Shown one piece after another: positions 1 to 9,035 of a stretch of DNA of 60,899 bases. Source of the stretch: JANRIC01 sp033765345 (GTDB lineage: Bacteria; Bacteroidota; Bacteroidia; Cytophagales; Microscillaceae); NCBI GenBank assembly GCA_033765345.1, contig JANRIC010000036.1, forward strand, positions 1 to 60,899. Direction: 5' to 3'. Below the pieces are notes generated by a model, which was not told the origin of the DNA, ran no database searches, and saw only the letters and a program-made list of their open reading frames with translations. Made by a program: the position numbers and the translations under genes. How positions within the stretch are numbered: the first letter of the stretch is position 1; every line of letters begins with the position of its first letter.

Positions 1-85
1 GCACGAATACATACACTTATTCGTGCATTCGTGACAAAGTTTGTCATAAAGATAAGAAAAGTGAATGCACTTATCTTTTATCTAG
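1..85. repeat. Dispersed CACGAAT inverted repeat, copy A (cut by window edge)
   Basis: The window opens inside a copy of a dispersed inverted repeat. Arms GCACGAAT (1-8) and ATTCGTGC (19-26) pair, and the outer part of the left arm is missing at the edge. The 3' half (to about 85) resembles the copy at 43514-43610, including the later GAATGCACTTAT motif. A third copy lies at 10665-10713. Confidence 0.75.
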
Positions 86-190
86 CCATTCTTAAAAGAT
101 ATATGTATTTGATCATTCCCACATAAATTGTCAGAGAACCAATAAATAAGATTCTATTTTGTGTTGTTTGTTTTCATTATTCCAAAGCTT

Positions 191-913
191 ATGAAAAAAA
201 TAATATTTCCTGTTTTTCCCCTTATCTTATGTGAAAGTTTTTGTTTCACTCCAAGTAAGGTGATGGTTTTTGCGTATTTGCTCCTGCTTTTGCCCCTGGG
301 AAGCTGCTCACAGGCACAAGAATCTCTAAAAAACTCCCCACAGGATTCGGAACTGGATCGAAAAGTCAAAACCTTTCTCAATAGTAAAAAAGGACAATGG
401 CACGATCTGAATGTCCCTACTTCGGATGGACAGCTACTTTATGACATCATCATCAAAAACGGCTACAAAAAGGGGCTCGAGATCGGCACCTCTACTGGCC
501 ATTCCTCCATCTGGATTGCCTGGGCGTTCAGCAAAACAGGGGGCAAATTAACCACCATTGAGATTGACGAAGCCCGGCACAAAGAAGCCCTGGCCAATTT
601 CAAAGAAGCCGGACTTTCGGAATTTATTGATGCAAAACTGGCTGATGCACACGTGCTGGTAAAAAAACTGGAAGGCCCTTTTGATTTTGTGTTCAGCGAT
701 GCCGACAAAGACTGGTACACCAATTATTTCAAAGACACCGAACCCAAACTTGCCTCAGGTGGATGTTTTACGGCGCATAATGTACGCCCTGCCGGACGTA
801 ACGGTATGGCTGGCGCACAGGCTTATCTGGAATATGTCATGAGCCTTAAAAATTACGAAACCACCGTGGATAACTCCGGCGGAGGACTGGCGATTAGTTA
901 TAAAAAAAGATAA
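191..913 (+). CDS. Exported class I SAM O-methyltransferase (COMT-like), probable lipoprotein
   Basis: The protein has a class I SAM-dependent methyltransferase fold of the O-methyltransferase/COMT type. The SAM-binding glycine motif GLEIGTSTGHSS lies near residue 95, an acidic strand end TTIEIDE follows, and FVFSDADKD near residue 165 matches the metal and catalytic region of this group. The N-terminus is hydrophobic and ends in a lipobox-like LGSC followed by SQAQ, so the protein looks exported or lipid-anchored, which is odd for a SAM-dependent enzyme. I chose the MKK start at 191. Alternatives in the same frame are 161 and 263; the 263 start gives only a short MVFAYLLLLLPLGSC signal. The gene is followed by a strong hairpin terminator and converges on the next gene. 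The substrate is unknown. Confidence 0.75.
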   Translation: MKKIIFPVFPLILCESFCFTPSKVMVFAYLLLLLPLGSCSQAQESLKNSPQDSELDRKVKTFLNSKKGQWHDLNVPTSDGQLLYDIIIKNGYKKGLEIGTSTGHSSIWIAWAFSKTGGKLTTIEIDEARHKEALANFKEAGLSEFIDAKLADAHVLVKKLEGPFDFVFSDADKDWYTNYFKDTEPKLASGGCFTAHNVRPAGRNGMAGAQAYLEYVMSLKNYETTVDNSGGGLAISYKKR

Positions 914-950
914 AGGACTAAAAACTCTTGCTTTACTTTATAGGAATAAT

Positions 951-993
951 AAGGTCAAATTTGGCTTTTCTAAGTCCAATTTTGACCTTTTTT
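951..993. terminator. Bidirectional intrinsic terminator
   Basis: A 14-bp stem (951-964 with 976-989, one mismatch) with an 11-nt loop is followed by a T-run. It lies between the convergent methyltransferase gene and the STAS-like gene and can serve both strands. Confidence 0.8.
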
Positions 994-1010
994 AAGGCCA
1001 ATTGGATGTC

Positions 1011-1403
1011 TTACACTTCTAACCACTTCATGGCTTCCTCTTCACTTGCAAAGTATTGCGTGGCAAAATCATATTCTTCGTCATATGCCTGTTTGATAGA
1101 AATCTGACTAAAAAAGTCTTCAGGGGTAATAATTGCCATCTTGCCAAGACCTACTTTTTTGAAAATAGGAAATAATATGCCATTGTGCCAGTCTTGTTTT
1201 TCAGGAATGATCACATAATTAAATTTTGCGGCGTCGGCCAGAAAGGCTTTAGGTTGGTATTGCTCCATAAATTGAATGATGAGCTGTGTCTTCACATCAA
1301 AATCCTGGTCACTTAATGCTTTACCCGTCCATTCCGTTTTGATATAATTCTTGGAAGGATTATAGGATATTTTCCATAATTCATCTTCGTGTAAGGTTTC
1401 CAT
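1011..1403 (-). CDS. STAS/SpoIIAA-like hypothetical protein
   Basis: A soluble protein of 130 residues without signal peptide or membrane segment. Its length, alternating strands and helices and the C-terminal EEEAMKWLEV resemble the SpoIIAA-like/STAS-like single-domain proteins common in Bacteroidota. These often end in an (E)EAxxWL helix. The family role is poorly known (ligand or protein binding), and nothing in the neighbourhood narrows it. The gene converges with the methyltransferase gene and is divergent from the membrane protein at 1780, with a MITE-like repeat in the intergenic space. Assignment rests on overall pattern only. Confidence 0.6.
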   Translation of the reverse strand: METLHEDELWKISYNPSKNYIKTEWTGKALSDQDFDVKTQLIIQFMEQYQPKAFLADAAKFNYVIIPEKQDWHNGILFPIFKKVGLGKMAIITPEDFFSQISIKQAYDEEYDFATQYFASEEEAMKWLEV

Positions 1404-1484
1404 TTGCGTTTTATTTAATTTGATGGAATGAAAATTAACAAAATCAATCTGAATTTATGGCAATATCGCAAGATTAAATAAAAA

Positions 1485-1590
1485 TTATACCCAGATTGAA
1501 GTGATTTGCCTGATTTTCTTGATTGATTAGCTTGATTATTAATGATTTAAAAGCTAAAATCTCGGAAAACCACTTCGGTTTGAGTATAAA
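1485..1590. mobile_element. 106-bp MITE-like element, copy 1
   Basis: It is identical over 106 bp to 39496-39601. The ends are imperfect inverted repeats: TTATACCCAGATTGAAGTG at the left, and the complement of TTATACTCAAACCGAAGTG at the right. Fifteen of 19 positions pair exactly and three more would be G-U in RNA. Inner arms GATTAGCTT and AAGCTAAAATC extend a rod-like fold. It has no ORF and no clear target duplication. It occupies the 376-bp gap between divergent genes (1404-1779), in which no other element is clear. Confidence 0.75.
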
Positions 1591-1779
1591 CATGTTTTCA
1601 GTATCTTAAATCCCAAAAATTTTTTAGTCTTAAAAAAAAACCTTATATTTTTCTCATCAAGATCGTTCTTTCTTCTTGAATGACCTAATTTTGATACGAT
1701 GAATCTTGATCGTTTTTTCCGATTTTGGTATTTTGAATATTATTAGTAACTTCCAATTTATTCACCTTAAGTCAAAAAC

Positions 1780-2226
1780 ATGGGTAATCTAATCACATCT
1801 ATTATTCTTTTTTTAGGAGGAGTCATTGCTGCAGCCTCTTTTATCATCAAACGCAGACCTGATGCCAAGGAAATGATTGATAAAATCCTGCCTTATCAAG
1901 GCATCATCGGTCTAATACTTTTAGTCAGTGGAATCTGGGAGTTTCTGAGTACCATTGGTTACATCGGTTTTATGTTTCGTTACAGCACTTTTTGGGCTTT
2001 GGTCGTTTTATTGGCCATTACAGTGGATATTGTACTGGGATTTTTACTGGGTTATGGGCTGATCGCACAGTACTTGTTGAAGGGCAATGAGGAAGCTTTG
2101 GAAAAAGGTGAAATGATCAAAGCCCGATTGATTAAGTATCAGACACAGGCAGGACTGGCAGCCATCGTGCTTTCTGTACTTTGGCTGATGGTAGGTTTGG
2201 GAATTGTACGCCCTTGGGTTTTATAA
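1780..2226 (+). CDS. Small integral membrane protein, unknown
   Basis: A 148-residue protein with about four predicted membrane helices (roughly residues 3-23, 38-60, 68-95, 122-145). A charged segment sits between the first two (KRRPDAKEMIDK) and another between the last two (KGNEEALEKGEMIKARLIKYQ). I do not recognise a family or catalytic motif. It starts with ATG after an AT-rich leader and ends 120 bp before the MBOAT acyltransferase on the same strand. A hairpin separates the two, so co-transcription is possible but not clear. The composition matches its neighbours. Confidence 0.7.
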   Translation: MGNLITSIILFLGGVIAAASFIIKRRPDAKEMIDKILPYQGIIGLILLVSGIWEFLSTIGYIGFMFRYSTFWALVVLLAITVDIVLGFLLGYGLIAQYLLKGNEEALEKGEMIKARLIKYQTQAGLAAIVLSVLWLMVGLGIVRPWVL

Positions 2227-2288
2227 AAATATTTTGCCCAAAGGCTTGAAAAAGTAAAAATTTGCCGAAATTTGAACCCGGTAAAATA

Positions 2289-2321
2289 GATTTTAAGGGC
2301 AAAGCAATTGCTCTTAAAATC
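2289..2321 (+). terminator. Hairpin upstream of the MBOAT gene (weak terminator or attenuator)
   Basis: A 13-bp stem (2289-2301 with 2309-2321, one G-T pair) with a 7-nt loop lies 25 nt before the MBOAT start. No clean T-run follows, so its role as a terminator is uncertain. Confidence 0.45.
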
Positions 2322-2346
2322 TTGCTTCTAATCGCTAATACAATCT

Positions 2347-4143
2347 ATGAACGTTCTGGAGGATTTGTTTGTGTACGATCCCAAAAATCCGTTGATTTTC
2401 ACAAGTCCGATTTTTTGGATCTTTTTTGGAGGTTTAATCTTAGTCTATCAAGGCATCTACCATCGGAAGCAATCACGCAACTTATTTTTATTGGTTTTCA
2501 GCCTGTTTTTTTACTATAAAACCGGAGGTGCTTTTTTATCCTTGGTGATTTTATCTACGGTGATTGACTATACACTTGGGAATATTCTCCATCGAACGAC
2601 CAAACAATCTCAACGCAATTTTCTGTTGGTACTTAGCCTGGTGATTAATTTCGGGTTGTTGTGTTATTTTAAGTATACCTATTTTTTTACGGATTTATAC
2701 AATCAGAGCTTCCATACAAGCTATCAGGCACAGGACTATCTGGCTCAATTTGCCAATCAGGTTTTTGGGACAACTTTTGACATCAGTCAGATCATTTTAC
2801 CAGTAGGCATTTCATTTTATACCTTTCAGACACTGAGCTACACCATTGATATATATCGCCGTAAGATTGATCCGGTATCCAATGTATGGGATTTTGCTTT
2901 TTATGTGAGCTTTTTTCCGCAGTTGGTTGCTGGCCCGATTGTAAGAGCGGCTGATTTTATTCCTCAGATTTATGAGGATTATCGCCTGAGTCGCGAAGAA
3001 TTCGGCAGGGCTTTGTTTTTGATCATCAACGGGCTGGTTAAAAAAATCCTGATTTCGGACTATATTTCTGTGAATTTTGTAGATCGGGTATTTGATGATC
3101 CTTCTAAATTTTCAGGTTTTGAAAATCTGATGGCAGTTTACGGCTATGCCATTCAGATTTATTGTGATTTTTCGGGATACACCGATATTGCCATCGGTTT
3201 ATCGCTTTTGCTGGGCTTCCGGCTGAATATCAATTTTAATTCGCCTTATATTTCAAGCAGCATTACTGATTTTTGGCGACGCTGGCATATTTCGCTTTCC
3301 ACTTGGCTGAGGGATTATCTGTACATTTCGCTGGGTGGCAATCGCAGTATTTCACTCTTTACGTATATGAGTGTTCCGATTATATTCTTTATTTTTTTGG
3401 TCTTAGATGGTTGGGAGTGGACAAACTTTTATTTCCTGATAGGTATTCTGGGTTTCTGGATCGGCTATATGGTTTATAATCGTTATAAAGCACTTGCTTA
3501 TCTGGGGTTGGGAGTATTGCTGATTTTTGGGCTGGAATCTGCACGGCAAGCGAATTGGCATTTACTGGGGATGAGTTTTTTGGTTTTATTCTTCTGGATT
3601 GTGTTGTTGTTGTATCCCAAATACGAGCTTTCGGTAAGTACCTATATCAATTTAATGATCACGATGTTGCTGGGAGGCTTGTGGCATGGTGCCAGTACAC
3701 GTTTTATTATTTGGGGGGCATTACACGGCTTGGCTTTATCAGCGCATAAATTCTGGATGGATACCACCGGAAGTAAGGGTCAAGAACCCAAAGGTTTAAG
3801 AAGATTTATTGGGCAAGTGATTACATTTCATTGGGTGTGTTATTGTTGGATATATTTTCGAGCAACAGACCTGGTCAAAGTCAATACGATGCTTAAGCAG
3901 ATTTTTCAATCCTTTCAGTTTCAGGTAATCCCACAGGTTGTTTTGGGTTATAAAGAAGTAATGATCCTTATGGTGGCAGCCTACCTCATCCACTGGATTC
4001 CTAAATCATTCAAAGAAGAAATGATTGAATATTTCATCAGCATACCTGATTTTGCCAAAGCTGCTATTATTACTTTGGTCGTAGTGGCTCTTTATCAGGC
4101 TCGCACCGCAGATATTCAGCCATTTATTTATTTTCAGTTTTAA
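2347..4143 (+). CDS. MBOAT-family membrane O-acyltransferase (AlgI-like), enlarged
   Basis: An integral membrane acyltransferase of the MBOAT/AlgI type, which transfers acyl groups (typically acetyl) to extracytoplasmic polysaccharide or another hydroxyl acceptor. Family marks are PVGISFYTFQTLSYTID near residue 157, FWRRWHISLSTWLRDYLYI near residue 310, and LLGGLWHGAS with the invariant His near residue 447. At 598 residues it is about 100 longer than usual AlgI-like proteins. Between SLGGNRS (about 329) and YINLMITMLLGG (about 431) there is a hydrophobic insertion with about three or four extra membrane helices, a spot where the family normally has a short loop. No SGNH/AlgJ-type partner is visible nearby, so the substrate is unknown. 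Confidence 0.88.
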   Translation: MNVLEDLFVYDPKNPLIFTSPIFWIFFGGLILVYQGIYHRKQSRNLFLLVFSLFFYYKTGGAFLSLVILSTVIDYTLGNILHRTTKQSQRNFLLVLSLVINFGLLCYFKYTYFFTDLYNQSFHTSYQAQDYLAQFANQVFGTTFDISQIILPVGISFYTFQTLSYTIDIYRRKIDPVSNVWDFAFYVSFFPQLVAGPIVRAADFIPQIYEDYRLSREEFGRALFLIINGLVKKILISDYISVNFVDRVFDDPSKFSGFENLMAVYGYAIQIYCDFSGYTDIAIGLSLLLGFRLNINFNSPYISSSITDFWRRWHISLSTWLRDYLYISLGGNRSISLFTYMSVPIIFFIFLVLDGWEWTNFYFLIGILGFWIGYMVYNRYKALAYLGLGVLLIFGLESARQANWHLLGMSFLVLFFWIVLLLYPKYELSVSTYINLMITMLLGGLWHGASTRFIIWGALHGLALSAHKFWMDTTGSKGQEPKGLRRFIGQVITFHWVCYCWIYFRATDLVKVNTMLKQIFQSFQFQVIPQVVLGYKEVMILMVAAYLIHWIPKSFKEEMIEYFISIPDFAKAAIITLVVVALYQARTADIQPFIYFQF

Positions 4144-4447
4144 ATCGCACCTGGGTATGATACTCAAAATCAAGGAGGTTTTAAAAAGGATAAAATCAAG
4201 ACTATTGTAGGATAAATTTGTACCATAAGCACCTAAAATCAGGGAAAGAAATCGGTTCAATCACTTTAATCAGGGTATATTTTTTGATTTATTCTATAAA
4301 ATTTTTTTTATGTGTTAGCGTTGCATGATATTTGTGGAAATTTGATTGGATAATTGATTTTTAATCAGGGCTTTATCTAACACCAACACTTTTTATATTC
4401 ATTTAAATTGGCACAGGTAATTCACTTAAAAATAAGCTTGCATTGAT
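4144..4447. other. 304-bp AT-rich intergenic leader
   Basis: No gene is seen here. The only candidate signal is a TAAATTTG box at 4213-4220, which fits the Bacteroidota -7 consensus TAnnTTTG but lacks a convincing TTTG at -33. It would give the 1517-residue surface protein a leader of about 220 nt. Confidence 0.35.
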
Positions 4448-7400
4448 ATGAATTTACTTTACTTCTCTTTTTATCTTAATCTTCATAATCACACTATCCC
4501 GGTTTTAAGATTTTTCCAGTTTTTTTTTATGATTGTACTACTTGTAGGGATGCCGGGGCTTCCTTATTTATTCGCACAGGAAGGTACCAAACAACTTATT
4601 CCTGGTCCAGCAGACCGATTGTTTATAGAGGTTTATGGCGAAGGGAGTAATTTTGCCACCTATATCGCCGAAAAACGGGAACGCCTCAATATTTACCTCA
4701 AAACAGGAGAGAAAATACATTTCGGTATGAAAATGGCCTCAGCCAATGGAAATGCCAGCCTCACCACTTTCCGCATTAAAGACCCCTCTAATGCCGTGGT
4801 TTTCCCCCAAACAGCTTTTCCGGTCAGTGCTACCGATGTAGGCTTTATCGCTGACCGCCCCAAAGCCGTTGCCGGACCCAACGGAACTATCCTAAACGGT
4901 ACAGCCATCAACAATGGATACACTCCTTTTGTATATACTGCCACCAGTACAGGAGATCATTATATAGAATTTCAAACCTGGCAAGATGCTGGTTTTACCA
5001 TCTTTCAAAGAAGACAAAGTTGGTTGGAGTTTTTTGATGCCACAGTGACAGACGGCTCTAACAACATCATGACCAATCCCGGCGAACCCACCCGATCGGC
5101 AGGAAGGTTATGGTCGCGTCAATGGGCTTTGACAACCACCAATTTCACGAGCTTTCCGGTGCAAACCGACTTCTTTATTTATACAGCCGACGGTTTTGTC
5201 AATAAAGTGAATTATGAAATGCTTCCCTTCGGATTTATTTTTGTTTCTAATACCTTTGGCGTAAAACAAACTGCCGATGCTTTCGAGAATCGCCGAAGTG
5301 CACCGGGAAATGCTTTTATCAATGACGTAAGCGAGCATCAAATCTTTTTGAATAATCCGGATATTTCGGTGTTTCCGAACTCCACGGTGCAGCCCGTAGT
5401 AAAAATCTTTTTTAATAATGTATTGATTTATGACTACGATTTTAGTCGTCTGCCACAAGAAATTACATTAAGCCCAGGAGTAATCACCATTGATAAAAAC
5501 GACGACAGTTGCCCACATAACAGCATTGCCACCTTCAAAATCTTATCCAATATCAATTCACAAATACAGGTTGCTTTTGACCTGGATGGCAATAATGACG
5601 GATTTACGCCAGGCGGAGCAGATAGGGTCTTGTATGCCGACATTGTTCCCGGTGAGAATTATATGATCTGGGATTTAAAAGATGGTCAAGGAAATATCCA
5701 AGCAAATGGTGGAGCATTTGAAGCAGAAATGGTTTTTTTACTGGGCGGAATTACTCACTTTCCTCTTTTTGATGTGGAAGGACTAAATAGCGTGACCACA
5801 GAAGCCGTAAGACCTTTTCCAAGACCCAACCCAACCTTGTACTGGGACGACCAAAACATCGCCCTGCCTCCTAGCTCCCTGACCCTAAGCTCGGGCTCGG
5901 CTATTACACAATTGCAAAGCGGTGTTTTTGTCGAAAGAAAATGGGCTTTTAGCGGATCTGCCTCCTCTCAAAACAACGGAAACCTCAATACAATGAACTC
6001 CTGGTTCAGTGGACTCGAACTCCAAACTGCTTTCCAATACCGAATCGTCCAAACCGGAATCTGCAAAAACAATGACCACGATCAAGATGAAATTCTCGAT
6101 CTTATCGATATTGATGATGACAATGACGGATTGCCCGATCTTACAGAATGCCCCGAAGGTACTGACCCCGGACAAGATGACGACGACGACGGCATTCCTA
6201 ACTACCAAGATACAAACTACCCGGGTTTTGTGGATTCAAACAACGATGGTGTCCATGATGTATTTGACCGAGATCAGGACGGCGTACCCGATTTCTTTGA
6301 CCTGGATTCGGATAATGACGGCATTATGGATGTCATTGAAGGCGGCGGCTCAGACCCGGATCATAACGGCATCATCGGCAATATCACCATCACCGATACC
6401 GATTTGGATGGACTGGAAGACAGCGTCGACCCCCAAGTATTCGGTAGCTCTCCAGGCACACCCTTAGCCTATCCCGATACAGACTTCGACGGCATTCCCA
6501 ACGCCGAAGATGCCGATTCAGACAGTGATGGGATTCCTGATAACCGTGAAGGGCAAACAACTCCCGGATACATTGCTCCCCTAAGCGCAAACCCCACAGA
6601 TACTGATGCCGACGGGCTTAACGATGCCTATGATATTTTTTACAACCTTTACACCACAGTCGCTCCGTTTCAGAGTTATGGTGACCCTATCATCGGCGGA
6701 ACCCCCATCCTTCCTGTCAATACTGATCTGGCAGACCAACCAGACTTTATTGAAGCAGATTCCGACAATGACCTTACGCCCGATTGGATCGAAGGCTTTG
6801 ATGACAATGAAAACGGTACAACCGCCGAAGACCTCTTTACAAGAGCAGCCAATTATGAAACTGCCAATGCAAACCCAGGGCATTATCCCAATTCGGATCT
6901 TAATGCAAACAATATCCCGGACTGGGCCGAAGATACCGATTTGGATGGTCTACCGGATTATCTAGACCCCAATGCCTTGCCTACCTATAGAGATAGTGAT
7001 CAAGACGGTCTCATTGACCTATACGATGAAAGCAATAATGGCAAAGGTTATGGCTCTGCAACAGCAAGCTTCCAGGAGCCAGATAATGACAATGACAATG
7101 CCCCCAACTACCGCGATACCGATACCAAAGGATGCATCCAAGTACCTTTGACTACCTTTACTGGGATAATCAACGTCTGTGTAGGCGGAAATCTTAGCCT
7201 AACTGCTGACGAAAGCAATGCCCAAAGTTATATCTGGAGAAAAGGAACTACAACCATCGCTACTACAAGGGTATTGCTCATTCCCAATGTTTCTTTGCAG
7301 GATGCTGCCAATGACTACAGCCTTGAAGTAAGTAACGGAAGTTGCAGCCTCAAATCATCTGACTTTGCCATACAGGTATTTGACGCTCCTGATCTTGGGT

Positions 7401-9001
7401 TTAGCGGTGATACCAGCCTTTGCGAGGGAGATACCCTTCGCCTGACAGCCAATCAGGAAACGGCTGTCTCTTATACCTGGACAAAAGACGGTGCCACCGT
7501 TGGAAACAGCAGGACTTTACTAATCTTGCATGTATCCGCTGCTGATGCAAGCAATGCCTATATCCTTGAAATAGACAATGGTTCATGCCAAAAGGAAAGT
7601 GACTCTATTCAAGTAAGCGTAGATGTACGCCCCCTTACAAACTTAAGTCTAAGCGCGGATACAACAACTCTGTGCGAAAATAACCAGGGTATTCATATTT
7701 CAATCACAAACTCAGAATCCGGCGTGAGCTATCAATTGCTGGAAAACGTACAGCCTATCGGGCAGGTTTTCCTCGGCACAGGAGGCGTGATCAATCTGCC
7801 AACCGGAGCTATAAATACTGTCGGCTTACATACTTTCCGGGTAAAAGCGCTTCGGGGTAGTTGCCAAGAAGTACTTCTAGAAGATAGTATTCAGATCAAT
7901 ATTGAGGCTCTTCCAAGAACCGATCTTTCCCTATCAGCCGATAACCTGGAAGTGTGCAATGATAATACCGGCATTACGATTCAATTGGAAAACTCCGAAC
8001 CAGGTGTAAGCTACCAGCTCAACCTGGAAGGCACTCCGGTCGGTAATCCTCAAAACGGAACAGGCAACACACTTACTTTTGCAACGGGTACAATCACTGT
8101 TTTGGGAAATATCAACTTTACTATTTCAGCCTCTAGAGGTACTTGTATTGCCATACCCTTGGATTCTTCACTCGTAGTTAGTTCAGCCGATAGTGTAGAT
8201 GTTTCGGTTGTAATTGTTTCTGTCATCGGCGAAAATGGGAACGGCATCTGTGGCGGTTCGGCAGAATTTATTGCCACGGCCACGAATGCCGGAAATAATC
8301 CTTCCTATGAGTGGTTTGTAAACGGAGTATCCGCCGGAGTAGGAGGAGCTAATTTTGATTTATCAGGTTTGAATGAAGGCGACAAAGTAAGTACCCGACT
8401 CACTTCTTCTTTGCCTTGTACCAATCCGGTAAGCTCCAATGAAGTCACTGTGGTCAGTCTACCCCCCTTAGATATTGATATTGAAGCCGATATTACTGAG
8501 GGTGTGCCTGGTTGTATTCTTACTATTAAAGCCAGTGGGGCACAATCATATACCTGGGAGCCTCTGTCGGCCATTGTTTCGCTAACACCCTTTGGAGATG
8601 AAATCAAAGTAAGCCCGGCACAAACTACTACATTTATCGTGACCGGAACAGATCCAAACGGCTGCACAGGGCAGGATTCGGTGACCATTACCATTGTACC
8701 CGAAGAAGAGATTTTTATCCCTACTTTGTTTTCACCCAATGGAGATGACCGAAATGATACTTTCTTGGTACACGGAGAATGTATCAAAGAGATCACTTTG
8801 CGTGTTTTTGATCGTGCCGGAAATCTGGTTTATGAAGCCAATACCGTAGAACAAGCCACAAAAATCGGTTGGGATGGTACTCATCAAGGGGCTGATCAGC
8901 CTATGGGAAAATACCTTTGGACGATTGAAGGAAAAAGTACTACCGGGCAAGACCTCAAATTTGAAGGGAAAACCCGAGGATTGATTAATTTATTCAGATA
9001 A
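4448..9001 (+). CDS. Giant T9SS type B surface protein with TSP3-like calcium repeats
   Basis: A secreted cell-surface protein of 1517 residues. The N-terminus has a signal peptide ending near LPYLFAQ; an internal ATG at 4529 is an alternative start. The first 530 residues are beta-rich with no family I can name. Residues about 540-895 are an acidic array of DxDxDG-type loops (for example DIDDDNDGLPD and DLDSDNDGIMD), as in thrombospondin type 3 calcium-binding stalks. Residues about 900-1420 look like several Ig/PKD-like modules with paired Cys (CVGGNLSLT, CEGDTLRLT). The last 97 residues (IFIPTLFSPNGDDRND to the end) are a CHU_C gliding-associated domain, the T9SS type B sorting signal. The PorP/SprF gene follows after 34 bp, the usual pairing of a type B cargo with its outer-membrane partner. 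A role in adhesion or gliding is inferred. Confidence 0.9.
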   Translation: MNLLYFSFYLNLHNHTIPVLRFFQFFFMIVLLVGMPGLPYLFAQEGTKQLIPGPADRLFIEVYGEGSNFATYIAEKRERLNIYLKTGEKIHFGMKMASANGNASLTTFRIKDPSNAVVFPQTAFPVSATDVGFIADRPKAVAGPNGTILNGTAINNGYTPFVYTATSTGDHYIEFQTWQDAGFTIFQRRQSWLEFFDATVTDGSNNIMTNPGEPTRSAGRLWSRQWALTTTNFTSFPVQTDFFIYTADGFVNKVNYEMLPFGFIFVSNTFGVKQTADAFENRRSAPGNAFINDVSEHQIFLNNPDISVFPNSTVQPVVKIFFNNVLIYDYDFSRLPQEITLSPGVITIDKNDDSCPHNSIATFKILSNINSQIQVAFDLDGNNDGFTPGGADRVLYADIVPGENYMIWDLKDGQGNIQANGGAFEAEMVFLLGGITHFPLFDVEGLNSVTTEAVRPFPRPNPTLYWDDQNIALPPSSLTLSSGSAITQLQSGVFVERKWAFSGSASSQNNGNLNTMNSWFSGLELQTAFQYRIVQTGICKNNDHDQDEILDLIDIDDDNDGLPDLTECPEGTDPGQDDDDDGIPNYQDTNYPGFVDSNNDGVHDVFDRDQDGVPDFFDLDSDNDGIMDVIEGGGSDPDHNGIIGNITITDTDLDGLEDSVDPQVFGSSPGTPLAYPDTDFDGIPNAEDADSDSDGIPDNREGQTTPGYIAPLSANPTDTDADGLNDAYDIFYNLYTTVAPFQSYGDPIIGGTPILPVNTDLADQPDFIEADSDNDLTPDWIEGFDDNENGTTAEDLFTRAANYETANANPGHYPNSDLNANNIPDWAEDTDLDGLPDYLDPNALPTYRDSDQDGLIDLYDESNNGKGYGSATASFQEPDNDNDNAPNYRDTDTKGCIQVPLTTFTGIINVCVGGNLSLTADESNAQSYIWRKGTTTIATTRVLLIPNVSLQDAANDYSLEVSNGSCSLKSSDFAIQVFDAPDLGFSGDTSLCEGDTLRLTANQETAVSYTWTKDGATVGNSRTLLILHVSAADASNAYILEIDNGSCQKESDSIQVSVDVRPLTNLSLSADTTTLCENNQGIHISITNSESGVSYQLLENVQPIGQVFLGTGGVINLPTGAINTVGLHTFRVKALRGSCQEVLLEDSIQINIEALPRTDLSLSADNLEVCNDNTGITIQLENSEPGVSYQLNLEGTPVGNPQNGTGNTLTFATGTITVLGNINFTISASRGTCIAIPLDSSLVVSSADSVDVSVVIVSVIGENGNGICGGSAEFIATATNAGNNPSYEWFVNGVSAGVGGANFDLSGLNEGDKVSTRLTSSLPCTNPVSSNEVTVVSLPPLDIDIEADITEGVPGCILTIKASGAQSYTWEPLSAIVSLTPFGDEIKVSPAQTTTFIVTGTDPNGCTGQDSVTITIVPEEEIFIPTLFSPNGDDRNDTFLVHGECIKEITLRVFDRAGNLVYEANTVEQATKIGWDGTHQGADQPMGKYLWTIEGKSTTGQDLKFEGKTRGLINLFR

Positions 9002-9035
9002 AAACATTTAAAAAATATATAATAAACATTTACCT

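Noticed and set aside
2262..2519. 85-codon frame overlapping the start of the MBOAT gene
   Set aside because: It overlaps the well-supported MBOAT frame, spans the leader hairpin and has no recognisable protein pattern.
6009..6965. Two + strand frames of 152 and 119 codons in another frame of the giant surface protein
   Set aside because: They come from the biased codon pattern of the DxDxDG repeats; the main frame is continuous with clear domains and the T9SS tail.
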